Origin: Bacillota bacterium
GTDB taxonomy: Bacteria; Bacillota_C; Negativicutes; CTSoil-072
Direction of reading: 5' to 3'
Length of the DNA: 7,741 bases
Assembly (NCBI GenBank): GCA_017861495.1
Contig: JAGFXW010000135.1
Span: forward strand, 1-7,741
Shown here: positions 1-5,757 of the stretch, piece after piece
Layout of the letters: the number at the start of each line of letters is the position of its first letter
Position numbering within the stretch: position 1 is the stretch's first letter
The notes under the pieces: model-generated
Databases searched by the model: none
What the model was told of the DNA's origin: nothing
What the model saw: the letters and a program-made list of their open reading frames with translations, nothing else
Made by a program: the position numbers and the translations under genes

Positions 1-328
1 AATTCAGCATTGTATCCGGTTTTACCCAATGAGCTGCATTGTGAACATTGAGTTTCATAACTCCACTTATAATTCGGACATAATAAAATTTCAGCAAAAA
101 CTCCCCCGTGCTGTATCGATACATGGTATCGCCAAAGTGTCCGGTAACCTCGGCCTCCACGCCGAGTTCTTCCCTGATCTCCCGGATCAGGCACTGTTCC
201 GGCATTTCACCTTCTTCCATTTTTCCACCCGGGAACTCCCATTTCAAGGCCAACCGGTCTTCAGCACCCCGTTGACATAGTAAATATTTGTTATTTTGTT
301 TAATAAGCGCCGCTGTTACAATTTTCAT
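1..328 (-). CDS. Nudix hydrolase, MutT-like (deoxy)nucleoside triphosphate pyrophosphohydrolase; 3' end cut by window edge
   Basis: Reading the minus strand from an ATG at 326-328 gives 109 codons that stay open to the window edge. Residues 35-57 hold a perfect Nudix box: G35, E41, then R49-E50, E53-E54 and G56, matching Gx5Ex7REUxEExGU, which binds Mg2+ and catalyses pyrophosphate release from nucleoside triphosphates. The preceding WEFPGGK segment and the start MKIVTAALI are typical of MutT/CTP-pyrophosphohydrolase-type family members that clean the cytosolic nucleotide pool; the exact substrate cannot be read from the sequence. Family members are usually about 130 residues, so roughly 20 are missing beyond position 1. 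The ribosome site is weak: a GGGG run lies about 6 bases before the ATG. The gene follows the ferredoxin-like gene after 96 bases, and a candidate promoter of its own lies in that gap. Confidence 0.93.
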   Translation of the reverse strand, partial: MKIVTAALIKQNNKYLLCQRGAEDRLALKWEFPGGKMEEGEMPEQCLIREIREELGVEAEVTGHFGDTMYRYSTGEFLLKFYYVRIISGVMKLNVHNAAHWVKPDTMLN

Positions 329-366
329 CCTTACCCCACGATTAATTTATTTGTTTTTTTTGCAAG

Positions 367-405
367 AATTTAGCCGGAATAGTGGTTCCTATCAACCGGA
401 ATAGT
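367..405 (-). promoter_or_regulatory. Candidate promoter of the Nudix gene, overlapped by a 22-bp-period direct repeat
   Basis: On the minus strand TTGATA (390-395, 5 of 6 to TTGACA) is followed after exactly 17 bases by TAAATT (367-372, 4 of 6 to TATAAT). That would start transcription about 30 bases before the Nudix ATG. The 10-mer CCGGAATAGT (plus strand) occurs at 374-383, inside the spacer, and again at 396-405, just upstream of the -35. Two identical sites two helical turns apart across a promoter suggest an operator, but this is inference. Confidence 0.4.
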
Positions 406-424
406 AATGTAAAACTGCATCTCA

Positions 425-1537
425 CTACGATAATCGTGCCTTTTCCATAGCCATTCTTGTCAACTTTTCCCGTACGTTCTTTGGGGGAATATGTAAATCC
501 GGGCGGCGAGCCATGGTCAAGGCACCCGTTGAACAGGCAGCGGCGCATACGCCGCAGCCAATACAAATCTCATTATTCACAACCGGTACTTCTATTCCAT
601 TGCCCTGGTCTGCCATCCTAATTGCATGGATTTGACACTTGTCAACGCAAATTCCGCAATCGGCACAATTTTCCGTTTCTAGTGATGGTATGAAATTGCT
701 GGGATGAGCAGCAAAAATTTTTTGTTCATTAATGCCTTTGAGGATATGGCAGCAGCAACCACAGCAGCTGCATATGTAAGTTGGCTTATTCATTACATTA
801 TCACAAAGATGAACCAATCCAAGCTCACGTGTTTGTTCCAGAACTTTCAACAGTTCCGGAACTGCAGCATATTTTCCCATACCCTTGCTTACAATCCATT
901 TTGCGGCTTCCCCAAGTGATATGCAAACTTCCTGAGGTCCGTCACATGCAGTACCAAGGTGTGATGCCTGATGGCGGCACGAACACATCGAAATCGATCC
1001 ACCGCCGGATTCACGGATAATTTCCGACGCTTTCTCATAATCTAAAACTTCTGTTTCTACAGCTATAGGGATGACATTTTCGTAAACCAGGGTACGCATC
1101 ACTTTAATATCCACCCCAGCTATTGCCGTTAGCCCCCCCGCACTATTAAAATAACTTTCAAACAGCTCCGCCAGTTCCTTTAATTTAACCTGATCCCCGG
1201 TTCGCATAAACGTGTATTCGAAAAAACCCACTACCATCGGAGCCAACATGTAATACATAACGTCTTTACGCGGAATGTCCAAAACTAATCCTTTATCAGA
1301 CATATTGTCTAAGATGCTTCTTAACTCATCTTCCTTGATTCCGGTGATCGTTGATATCTTGTTTAACGTAATCGGAATTAACGGAAATTTACTTCCTACT
1401 TCGGCTTCGGTTTCAGTGTAAAGACTATGAAGAATTGACAAGAACTCTTCGTTAATCATCGCACTCTCAGGTGCCTTGCTGAGCCGTTCAGCCAGCGCAT
1501 GATAAAGTTCTTCCTTCGCATTAATTAAATGTCCCAT
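425..1537 (-). CDS. Winged-helix / multi-cluster 4Fe-4S ferredoxin-type protein
   Basis: A 370-residue cytoplasmic protein with no signal peptide. Residues about 50-90 resemble a winged-helix DNA-binding unit (a TLNKISTITGIKEDELRSIL-like helix-turn-helix followed by a wing). The middle carries CSC at 185-187, then C198 and C205, then C245 and the dense cluster CSCCGCCC at 256-263. The C-terminus holds two classical CxxCxxCxxxC ferredoxin motifs at C291-C301 and C325-C335, each able to bind one [4Fe-4S] cluster. This layout is known from uncharacterised 4Fe-4S proteins of anaerobic Firmicutes; an electron-transfer or redox-sensing role is inferred. I chose the ATG at 1537 because GAGG lies 11 bases before it. 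An in-frame ATG at 1567 has AAGGA almost touching the start codon, which is too close. A run of seven G on the coding strand lies at 1133-1139. The gene sits directly behind a recombinase remnant, and its likely promoter lies at that remnant's 3' end. Confidence 0.93.
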   Translation of the reverse strand: MGHLINAKEELYHALAERLSKAPESAMINEEFLSILHSLYTETEAEVGSKFPLIPITLNKISTITGIKEDELRSILDNMSDKGLVLDIPRKDVMYYMLAPMVVGFFEYTFMRTGDQVKLKELAELFESYFNSAGGLTAIAGVDIKVMRTLVYENVIPIAVETEVLDYEKASEIIRESGGGSISMCSCRHQASHLGTACDGPQEVCISLGEAAKWIVSKGMGKYAAVPELLKVLEQTRELGLVHLCDNVMNKPTYICSCCGCCCHILKGINEQKIFAAHPSNFIPSLETENCADCGICVDKCQIHAIRMADQGNGIEVPVVNNEICIGCGVCAAACSTGALTMARRPDLHIPPKNVREKLTRMAMEKARLS

Positions 1538-1588
1538 AATTTTTATCGCCTCATTTTTTACAAGCATATCCTTGGCTTATCATCTTCC

Positions 1589-1618
1589 ATAGTACCAATA
1601 GCTTTGTTCATTTGCCAA
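1589..1618 (-). promoter_or_regulatory. Candidate promoter for the 4Fe-4S protein gene
   Basis: On the minus strand TTGGCA (1613-1618, 5 of 6 to TTGACA) is followed after 18 bases by TACTAT (1589-1594, 4 of 6) preceded by TGG, which gives the extended -10 form TGnTACTAT. The predicted start would leave a leader of about 45 bases before the ATG at 1537. It begins at the stop codon of the truncated recombinase, so the gene's promoter may have come with the rearrangement. Seen by eye only. Confidence 0.35.
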
Positions 1619-1786
1619 TCACCATTTTGTCACTTCAACATACGAGAAAACTCTTTCCGAGATGAACCTGTCAAGACTTTTCAACTGTTCCGTACTGTTT
1701 GTACTCACACGGCAGTAAATACCAACTCGTTTCTCTCTCTTTGAAGGCTTTGCTGGAATATATTCAATTCGTTTATTTTCAGCCAC
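1619..1786 (-). pseudogene. Large serine recombinase, N-terminal remnant (55 codons)
   Basis: A GTG start at 1784-1786 has an excellent ribosome site, GGAGG at 1794-1798 with a 7-base spacer. The peptide begins VAENKRIEYIPAKPSKREKR and continues VGIYCRVSTNSTEQLKSL. That is the catalytic start of a resolvase/invertase-domain serine recombinase: the strand before the active-site serine is YCRVS, and the serine is residue 28. After about residue 38 the similarity stops; the reading ends DRFISERVFSYVEVTKW and a TGA. Intact relatives run to 500 or more residues, so the resolvase body, recombinase and coiled-coil/zinc-ribbon domains are gone. The likely cause is an internal deletion of a former phage, transposon or element integrase. 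The peptide cannot be a working recombinase. The family call rests on recognising the motif and is strong. Confidence 0.8.
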
Positions 1787-1856
1787 GACAAAACCTCCGT
1801 AATTATAAATCCCTTTACAAATTGGAATTTAGGTGAATGAAGGCAGACTGACCATT

Positions 1857-2270
1857 TCACTTTTTGTTTGGCCTTCGTTTAATATTTAAAAGTAATTTCA
1901 TATCACCTATTGGAAGAGTTTCATCAAACATTACCCATGTTCCATCGTGATATGTCTTGGCAGAATCAAAGACTTCAAGAGTCCGTGAAGAGAGACTGTT
2001 ACGGATCGCTTCGACCTTCTCCCGTTCTTCTTTACCGAAGATAATCATTAAACCCAAGCAATCTTGCTTTGCGTATAATGCACATAGGGTTTTCCCGCCA
2101 CGGCTGTATTTGTACTCATATTTCCACTTTTTCCCGCCATCATTCCATTGGTAGTCCATGTCGTATATGGAATCTATTACAGCGCATATACCCTTCCATG
2201 CGGAGTGCTTTTTAGTTCCAATGAGTAATTGCATTTCTTGTTCGGTCGGCATTTGCTTCAACTCAGTCAT
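1857..2270 (-). CDS. DUF3788 family protein
   Basis: A 137-residue soluble protein. The ATG at 2268-2270 is preceded by GAGGTGAT with a 4-base gap, a strong ribosome site. Family marks are KYSRGGKTLCALY (about 55-66), a hydrophobic strand LGLMIIFGKEE (72-82), the conserved KTYHDGTWVM (105-114) near the C-terminus, and the ending DMKLLLNIKRRP. The length agrees with DUF3788 members (about 130-145 residues). These are small single-domain proteins of unknown function, scattered through Firmicutes and Bacteroidetes. No catalytic residues can be assigned with certainty. It is followed after 70 bases by the recombinase remnant and preceded by a long gene-free stretch, so it is probably transcribed alone. 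I cannot infer its role. Confidence 0.88.
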   Translation of the reverse strand: MTELKQMPTEQEMQLLIGTKKHSAWKGICAVIDSIYDMDYQWNDGGKKWKYEYKYSRGGKTLCALYAKQDCLGLMIIFGKEEREKVEAIRNSLSSRTLEVFDSAKTYHDGTWVMFDETLPIGDMKLLLNIKRRPNKK

Positions 2271-2355
2271 GGTATCACCTCATCAAATACATTCAATTGT
2301 CGCAATTAAATTCAAATTAGACGAACTGCTTAATCTCCCTATTTTTAAGTGTCCG

Positions 2356-2378
2356 TTTCCGGTACCAAAAACCGGAAA
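2356..2378. repeat. 8-bp perfect hairpin in the DUF3788 upstream region
   Basis: TTTCCGGT (2356-2363) and ACCGGAAA (2371-2378) are exact reverse complements around a 7-base loop, ACCAAAA. No T-run follows directly on either strand, so it is not a standard terminator. It lies 86-108 bases before the DUF3788 ATG and could be in that gene's leader or be a relic of an element end. Confidence 0.5.
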
Positions 2379-2430
2379 TCCCCTTATTTACATTCCTTTT
2401 TCACTCTCGGTTTCCTAACCTTGACATCAA

Positions 2431-2621
2431 TACCACGCACTCCACGCGGGAACTAAAAAGTTACATTTTAAATAAAAAAATGTTTACGCGTTCATGTATA
2501 ATAGTATGCGAAAACATTCAATTTTTGCTCAAAAACACAATATATTGTGGTATATTTACTAAGTTTATCCTCTATATCGCAGTGTGTTTTCTTTGCAGGA
2601 GTACCACGCACTCAACGTGTG
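2431..2621. repeat. Pair of imperfect 20-bp direct repeats
   Basis: TACCACGCACTC at 2431-2442 recurs exactly at 2602-2613. Over 20 bases (2431-2450 against 2602-2621) 17 positions agree. The copies are 171 bases apart and enclose an AT-rich segment with the 14-bp palindrome. The second copy can also fold as CACG/CGTG around CACTCAA. Possible explanations are remnants of element ends, a paired binding site or chance duplication; nothing identifies it. Confidence 0.45.
2536..2549. promoter_or_regulatory. Perfect 14-bp palindrome, possible operator
   Basis: CACAATATATTGTG reads the same on both strands with no mismatch and no loop. This is the shape of a site for a dimeric helix-turn-helix regulator. 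It lies about 34 bases downstream of a lone TATAAT on the plus strand and is not near the start of any gene I see, so its target is unclear. Confidence 0.35.
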
Positions 2622-2676
2622 TTTTGATAGAAACATGATACTGTTACACGTAATTAGAGTTTTGCAAGAAAGTTCG

Positions 2677-2705
2677 GCTCCGTTTATCCTTGGGGTAAAC
2701 GGAGC
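2677..2705 (-). terminator. Hairpin terminator after the QueG-like gene
   Basis: GCTCCGTTTA (2677-2686) pairs exactly with TAAACGGAGC (2696-2705): a 10-bp stem with a 9-base loop, 24 bases past the stop codon at 2730. On the minus strand it is followed by CGAACTTTCTTGC, which is only partly T-rich, so termination may be weak. The position right after the gene supports the call. Confidence 0.6.
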
Positions 2706-2729
2706 TCATTTACTCAGGCGCATAACATT

Positions 2730-3842
2730 TTATGCCATTTCTGCCAATACCTCTGCAATCGATTCTTTCACGTTTTCAGGTTGTTCATGGGCCACGCAAT
2801 GCAATAACGCACTTTTGGCCTTTCCCCCCCCTATGTATCCAAGAGCCCAAGCTGCATACTCGCGTACAATTGGCTTGCATTGTTCCAGTGCTGTCGCCAA
2901 TGCCGGAACATGTCTTTCATCCCTGGTGTTTCCAAGAGCAATAGCAGCGTTGCGTTGAAAAATCTCTTGGTTCCTTATGTAATTGTACATAATAGGATGA
3001 ATTACCCTATGGTAATATGCGTCATCCATCAGCAGCACCTTTTCCAGATCGAATTCTTTCTCAAGAAGCTCCAAGAATGGATCAGTTCGAGTTGCGTTCG
3101 CCAGTGTTTTCTTGTTACGCGGGCATACTTCCTGGCAGATGTCGCAGCCGTGGATACGGGTACCATTGGCTTTGCGGATTTCTTCCGGCACAAACTTCGC
3201 CCTCCAATGGTTGAAGCCAAGACATTTTTGCGGTATCAATTTCCCGGGTTCAGTCAGCGCGCCAGTGGGACAGGCATCAATGCACAAACGACAATTCGGT
3301 GGACAAGGACGTTTAATAGTAGGCGGATCATATTCCAATTCTGTATCCACCAAAATAGTTTTCAAAATGATAAAGGAGCCACATCCTTCTGCATAAGCAA
3401 AATTATTACAGCCGAAAGTAATTATCCCAGCACGAGCGCAGGACCAACGATCTGGGAGTTCTAATGCGCCAATTTTACAGCCGTTCTCGCGAAGAAAGCT
3501 CTCAAATAGAGAAATTCTCGCGCCATGCAGTGAATTAGAGAGTGGAAGGTACGTTCTGCTCAGATAGGCCCGACCAACGCTGGCCGTCAATTTCGGGGGA
3601 TAGGCAATATCGGAATAATCATAAACCAAGCATATGATAGACTTTGCCTCGGGCATAAACAAGCGAGGATAGACACCCTCTAATGGGCCATGGGGCCTTT
3701 GTAAAAAATCATATGCTGGTGCTCTATTGTGCAATTCCTCAGCATGTTCGGAAAAGTCGTCAGCTGTCGTAATGCCTACCTTAGCAAAACCAAGAGCCAA
3801 AGCCTTATCCTTGATGTTTTGCGTGAGAGTTTTTTTATTCAT
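2730..3842 (-). CDS. Divergent COG1600 / QueG-like Fe-S reductase with C-terminal HEAT repeats
   Basis: A 370-residue cytoplasmic protein with an ATG at 3842 behind a strong AAGGAGGAG ribosome site (6-base spacer). It carries the two Fe-S motifs of epoxyqueuosine reductase: C180-x3-C184-x2-C187-x3-C191-P, then C207 plus GCDICQEVCPRN (C233, C236, C240). Residues about 290-370 form two HEAT/PBS-lyase-type repeats (RNAAIALGN, REYAAWALGYIGG), as in longer QueG proteins. QueG is a cobalamin-dependent enzyme that performs the last step of queuosine synthesis in tRNA. Key QueG signatures are changed here: the usual catalytic region (VDTxPVLE, GKN) reads LPDRWSCARAGI and FGCNN, and the SYLTIE stretch after the seventh cysteine is replaced by GFNHWRAK. 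D131 may still stand in for the catalytic aspartate, but the spacing differs. It is therefore probably a paralogue with another substrate. A run of eight G on the coding strand (2824-2831) falls in the last HEAT repeat. A hairpin terminator follows. Confidence 0.88.
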   Translation of the reverse strand: MNKKTLTQNIKDKALALGFAKVGITTADDFSEHAEELHNRAPAYDFLQRPHGPLEGVYPRLFMPEAKSIICLVYDYSDIAYPPKLTASVGRAYLSRTYLPLSNSLHGARISLFESFLRENGCKIGALELPDRWSCARAGIITFGCNNFAYAEGCGSFIILKTILVDTELEYDPPTIKRPCPPNCRLCIDACPTGALTEPGKLIPQKCLGFNHWRAKFVPEEIRKANGTRIHGCDICQEVCPRNKKTLANATRTDPFLELLEKEFDLEKVLLMDDAYYHRVIHPIMYNYIRNQEIFQRNAAIALGNTRDERHVPALATALEQCKPIVREYAAWALGYIGGGKAKSALLHCVAHEQPENVKESIAEVLAEMA

Positions 3843-3880
3843 GAGATTCTCCTCCTTGTTTAGTCATTTCATATATAGGA

Positions 3881-3902
3881 GACAATGAAAAAATCGATTG
3901 TC
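3881..3902. promoter_or_regulatory. Short dyad in the leader of the QueG-like gene
   Basis: GACAAT (3881-3886) and ATTGTC (3897-3902) are reverse complements separated by 10 bases, about 40-60 bases before the ATG at 3842. The centre on the minus strand holds a run of six T. It could be an operator half-site pair or a weak RNA hairpin; six-base arms can arise by chance. Confidence 0.25.
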
Positions 3903-3979
3903 GACTATAGGGAGAGCATATCACCTCTACTAATCCAATGCAATATTGGGTGACAGCCGCTTCCATTCCCGAATTAAAT

Positions 3980-4029
3980 TTGACAACTATTCTTATATAA
4001 GTTGACAAAAAAGAAATGTCCCCTTTGTC
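3980..4029. repeat. TTGACAA/TTTGTC repeats, possible insertion-sequence end remnant
   Basis: TTGACAA occurs at 3980-3986 and again at 4002-4008, exactly 22 bases apart, with the palindrome CTTATATAAG (3992-4001) between. GACAAA (4004-4009) is mirrored by TTTGTC (4024-4029), and the intervening part reads AAATGTCCCC. Multiple short repeats together with a GGGGACATTT motif recall the ends of IS21-type elements as I remember them. No transposase gene or opposite end is in the window, so this is at best a solo end. Confidence 0.3.
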
Positions 4030-4050
4030 TCACACAAATCCTTGCACATA

Positions 4051-4089
4051 GAAAAGAACCCATTCGTTTTTATGATCAATGGGTTTTTT
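4051..4089 (-). terminator. Terminator after the zinc-ribbon gene, possibly bidirectional
   Basis: AACCCATT (4057-4064) pairs exactly with AATGGGTT (4078-4085): an 8-bp stem with a 13-base loop. On the minus strand it is followed by CTTTTC (4051-4056), giving a U-rich tail after the stem. On the plus strand TTTT follows (4086-4089). It lies about 145 bases past the zinc-ribbon stop codon and would insulate the QueG-like gene from upstream transcription. Confidence 0.65.
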
Positions 4090-4229
4090 ACCAATAAACT
4101 TATTGTTTTAATTACAGCTCAATTATCTAATGAATAACTGCTTTCATAGCAACGAAAAATCAACTGACGGAAAACTATCCTGCTTCCATCTATTTATTGC
4201 GTACAAACTTATTCCTTCAATAGTGCTCT

Positions 4230-4403
4230 TTAATACCCTTCCCATCGTCTATCATCATAATCTTGAAAATTATCCACACTAAGCACACTCGTGCTCCCGC
4301 ATTTAGGGCAACATTCTAAGTAGCCCCCATCTCCTATCGGTTTTAATATTGCGCCCTCTGTATCAAACACTTTTCCGCATTTTGTACATTTTACAATTGC
4401 CAT
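4230..4403 (-). CDS. Small zinc-ribbon protein (57 residues)
   Basis: The ATG at 4401-4403 is preceded by AAAGGA with about a 7-base spacer, a good ribosome site. The peptide begins MAIVKCTKCGKVFDTEGAIL. Two cysteine pairs, C6-x2-C9 and C32-x2-C35 (with an extra C31), about 22 residues apart, form a classic zinc-ribbon knuckle arrangement. The tail is acidic and aromatic (NFQDYDDRRWEGY). Such tiny proteins are frequent in Firmicutes and may bind nucleic acid or a protein partner, or hold a metal; the function of this one cannot be told. It looks like a single-gene unit, with an extended -10 promoter about 55 bases upstream and a hairpin terminator downstream. Start, stop, ribosome site, promoter and motif all agree, so I consider it real despite its size. 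Confidence 0.85.
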   Translation of the reverse strand: MAIVKCTKCGKVFDTEGAILKPIGDGGYLECCPKCGSTSVLSVDNFQDYDDRRWEGY

Positions 4404-4458
4404 TTATTGATCCTTTCATTAATCAGCATGCAGCAAACCTAATTGTCGCCATCAAGCC

Positions 4459-4467
4459 ATTATATCA
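4459..4467 (-). promoter_or_regulatory. Extended -10 promoter of the zinc-ribbon gene
   Basis: The minus strand reads TGATATAAT, an exact TGnTATAAT extended -10. No good -35 is visible 16-18 bases upstream (AGATAA at a 17-base spacing), which extended -10 promoters tolerate. Transcription would start near 4452, leaving a leader of about 50 bases before the ATG at 4403. Confidence 0.55.
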
Positions 4468-4542
4468 GTTCTAAATTTCAGTTATCTCAGTTTACTTCCT
4501 ATTTTCTTAACTAGGCGATGTATTCCTTTGATTTTTCGAGTG

Positions 4543-5757
4543 TTAGAGCACATCTTTAATAATTTTTCCCGATTTGATTACCATTTTTGCATCCAGTACA
4601 GTTTCTAACTTATCGAAAGGATTGTCTTGGAGTACAACTAAATTGGCTTTGTATCCCGGCAGGATCTTGCCGAATTTATCTCCCAGTCGAACTGCCTTCG
4701 CGGCCTCTGAAGTCGCTGCTTTCAGTACTTCAAAAGCACTCATCCCGATCTCTTTCATGCGCAGCATCTCTTGCGCACTGTCACCCGATTGAATACCAAG
4801 CCCTCCGGCATCGGTAGACAAAGCCATTTTAACACCGGCTTTATAGGCACGCCTTGCGCTGTCCCAGTGTTTCTCCGCTGTTGCAGCAAGCAAGTCAATA
4901 ACTCTACTATTCTTGGCGTCGAACAATCTTTGAGGAGGATTGGGCGTTGGAGACGCTAAAGTCGGAAATAAATATGTACCATTACGAACCATCATTTCGA
5001 TACTTTCGTCAGTTATTCCCGTACCATGAACAACGATGTCGCCACCTGCGGCGAGAAAATCCACACCCGCATCACTTCCTCTGACATGGGCATGAACCTG
5101 AAGTCCAGCTGAATGAGCCTCATCGATTGCAGCCACCAGCTCTTCCCGTGTAAAGTCACTTCTGTCAGTGTTACGACCAATCATACGAATAGGAGCGCTC
5201 ATTTGGATCTTAATATGATCGACTCCCCACCACATAAGGTCTCTGATCATTTTTCGCATTTGCCATGGCCCGGCAGGTTCTACGGAAAAATCGATAAAGT
5301 GGGCCGGACTGGCTGTAAGCTGTTTACCGCAAATATAATAATCCGGCCCTTCTACATAACCTCGCTGTATTGCTTCCCGCAACGCAACATCGATAAAGCC
5401 GACTCCACCACCGTCGATAACAGTTGTAAACCCGGAATATAACATTTTTTTTGCGTTAAGCGCCCCCAAATATGCGATAGAGGCATCAGCGTTGGGATAT
5501 CTGCCGCCTCCAGGGGTTGAAATACTTAATTGATTTTCCTTATCGGGAACCTCATCAAGCAGTAAATGCGCATGACAATCAATAAAGCCGGGGACTAATG
5601 TATAACCGGTCAAATCAACGATCTCAGCATTAGCATAGTTTTCTTCATTCATAGGTTTGACTGCTTTAATTGTATCCCCTTCAATTATGACGACCTGGTT
5701 TGCAAGTATCTTGTCGGAAACTCCATCAAACAACGCAGCATTTTTTATGACAAGCAT
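4543..5757 (-). CDS. Metal-dependent amidohydrolase, prolidase/imidazolonepropionase-like
   Basis: A 404-residue cytoplasmic enzyme of the amidohydrolase superfamily (PF01979 type). It hydrolyses C-N bonds, in relatives often Xaa-Pro or Xaa-Arg dipeptides, N-acyl amino acids or cyclic amides; the substrate here is unknown. Visible catalytic residues: the HxH motif H62-A-H64 in GFIDCHAH, K183 in DHIKIQMSAP as the likely carbamylated metal-bridging lysine, H222 and/or H224 in QVHAHVRG, H244 in VVHGTG, and D316 in LSTDAGG. The N-terminal beta-sandwich (1-55) and the C-terminal GKILPGYKANLVVLQDNPF end are complete and normal. I chose the ATG at 5755-5757 because MLVIKNAALFDG is the usual family start and AGAGG lies about 11 bases before it. 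The frame extends to a GTG at 5862, but that codon has no ribosome site and the extra 35 residues are foreign to the family. The stop codon is followed after about 75 bases by the zinc-ribbon promoter. It may work with the upstream AEC transporter, but a 189-bp gap separates them. Confidence 0.93.
   Translation of the reverse strand: MLVIKNAALFDGVSDKILANQVVIIEGDTIKAVKPMNEENYANAEIVDLTGYTLVPGFIDCHAHLLLDEVPDKENQLSISTPGGGRYPNADASIAYLGALNAKKMLYSGFTTVIDGGGVGFIDVALREAIQRGYVEGPDYYICGKQLTASPAHFIDFSVEPAGPWQMRKMIRDLMWWGVDHIKIQMSAPIRMIGRNTDRSDFTREELVAAIDEAHSAGLQVHAHVRGSDAGVDFLAAGGDIVVHGTGITDESIEMMVRNGTYLFPTLASPTPNPPQRLFDAKNSRVIDLLAATAEKHWDSARRAYKAGVKMALSTDAGGLGIQSGDSAQEMLRMKEIGMSAFEVLKAATSEAAKAVRLGDKFGKILPGYKANLVVLQDNPFDKLETVLDAKMVIKSGKIIKDVL

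Larger units (their letters stand above)
2271..2729. other. Gene-free stretch between the DUF3788 and QueG-like genes
   Basis: No reading frame on either strand here has a credible start, ribosome site or protein resemblance. What it does hold is described separately: an 8-bp hairpin (2356-2378), two copies of a 20-bp direct repeat (2431, 2602), a perfect 14-bp palindrome (2536-2549) and the terminator hairpin of the QueG-like gene (2677-2705). A perfect TATAAT lies at 2497-2502 on the plus strand, but no -35 is visible 16-18 bases upstream and the sequence there is an A-run. Confidence 0.7.
3843..4229. other. Gene-free stretch upstream of the QueG-like gene
   Basis: No convincing coding region on either strand. 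The part next to the QueG-like gene would be its leader: it holds a small dyad (3881-3902) and a four-codon reading frame (3905-3919) behind a GAGGTGAT site. The middle holds TTGACAA repeats and a TTTGTC inverted copy resembling insertion-sequence ends (3980-4029). The right part holds the zinc-ribbon gene's terminator (4051-4089) and about 140 bases of plain AT-rich sequence. I found no clear -35/-10 pair for the QueG-like gene and no recognisable riboswitch. Confidence 0.65.

Noticed and set aside
342..566. 74-codon minus-strand frame overlapping the end of the Fe-S gene
   Set aside because: It overlaps the C-terminal ferredoxin coding region in another frame and has no ribosome site or recognisable motif.
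1802..1807. TATAAT on the minus strand just before the recombinase remnant
   Set aside because: It sits only four bases before the ribosome site, so transcription would begin inside that site, and no -35 matches.
2880..3464. 194-codon open frame on the plus strand
   Set aside because: It lies wholly opposite the QueG-like gene, has no ribosome site or family resemblance, and the minus strand has clear Fe-S motifs.
3905..3919. Four-codon leader frame (Met-Leu-Ser-Leu-stop) with a GAGGTGAT site before the QueG-like gene
   Set aside because: Too short to tell from chance, with no run of regulatory codons and no attenuator hairpin after it.
3843..4056. Possible cobalamin riboswitch upstream of the QueG-like gene
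   Set aside because: I looked for the B12-box and the multi-stem architecture and saw only short isolated dyads.
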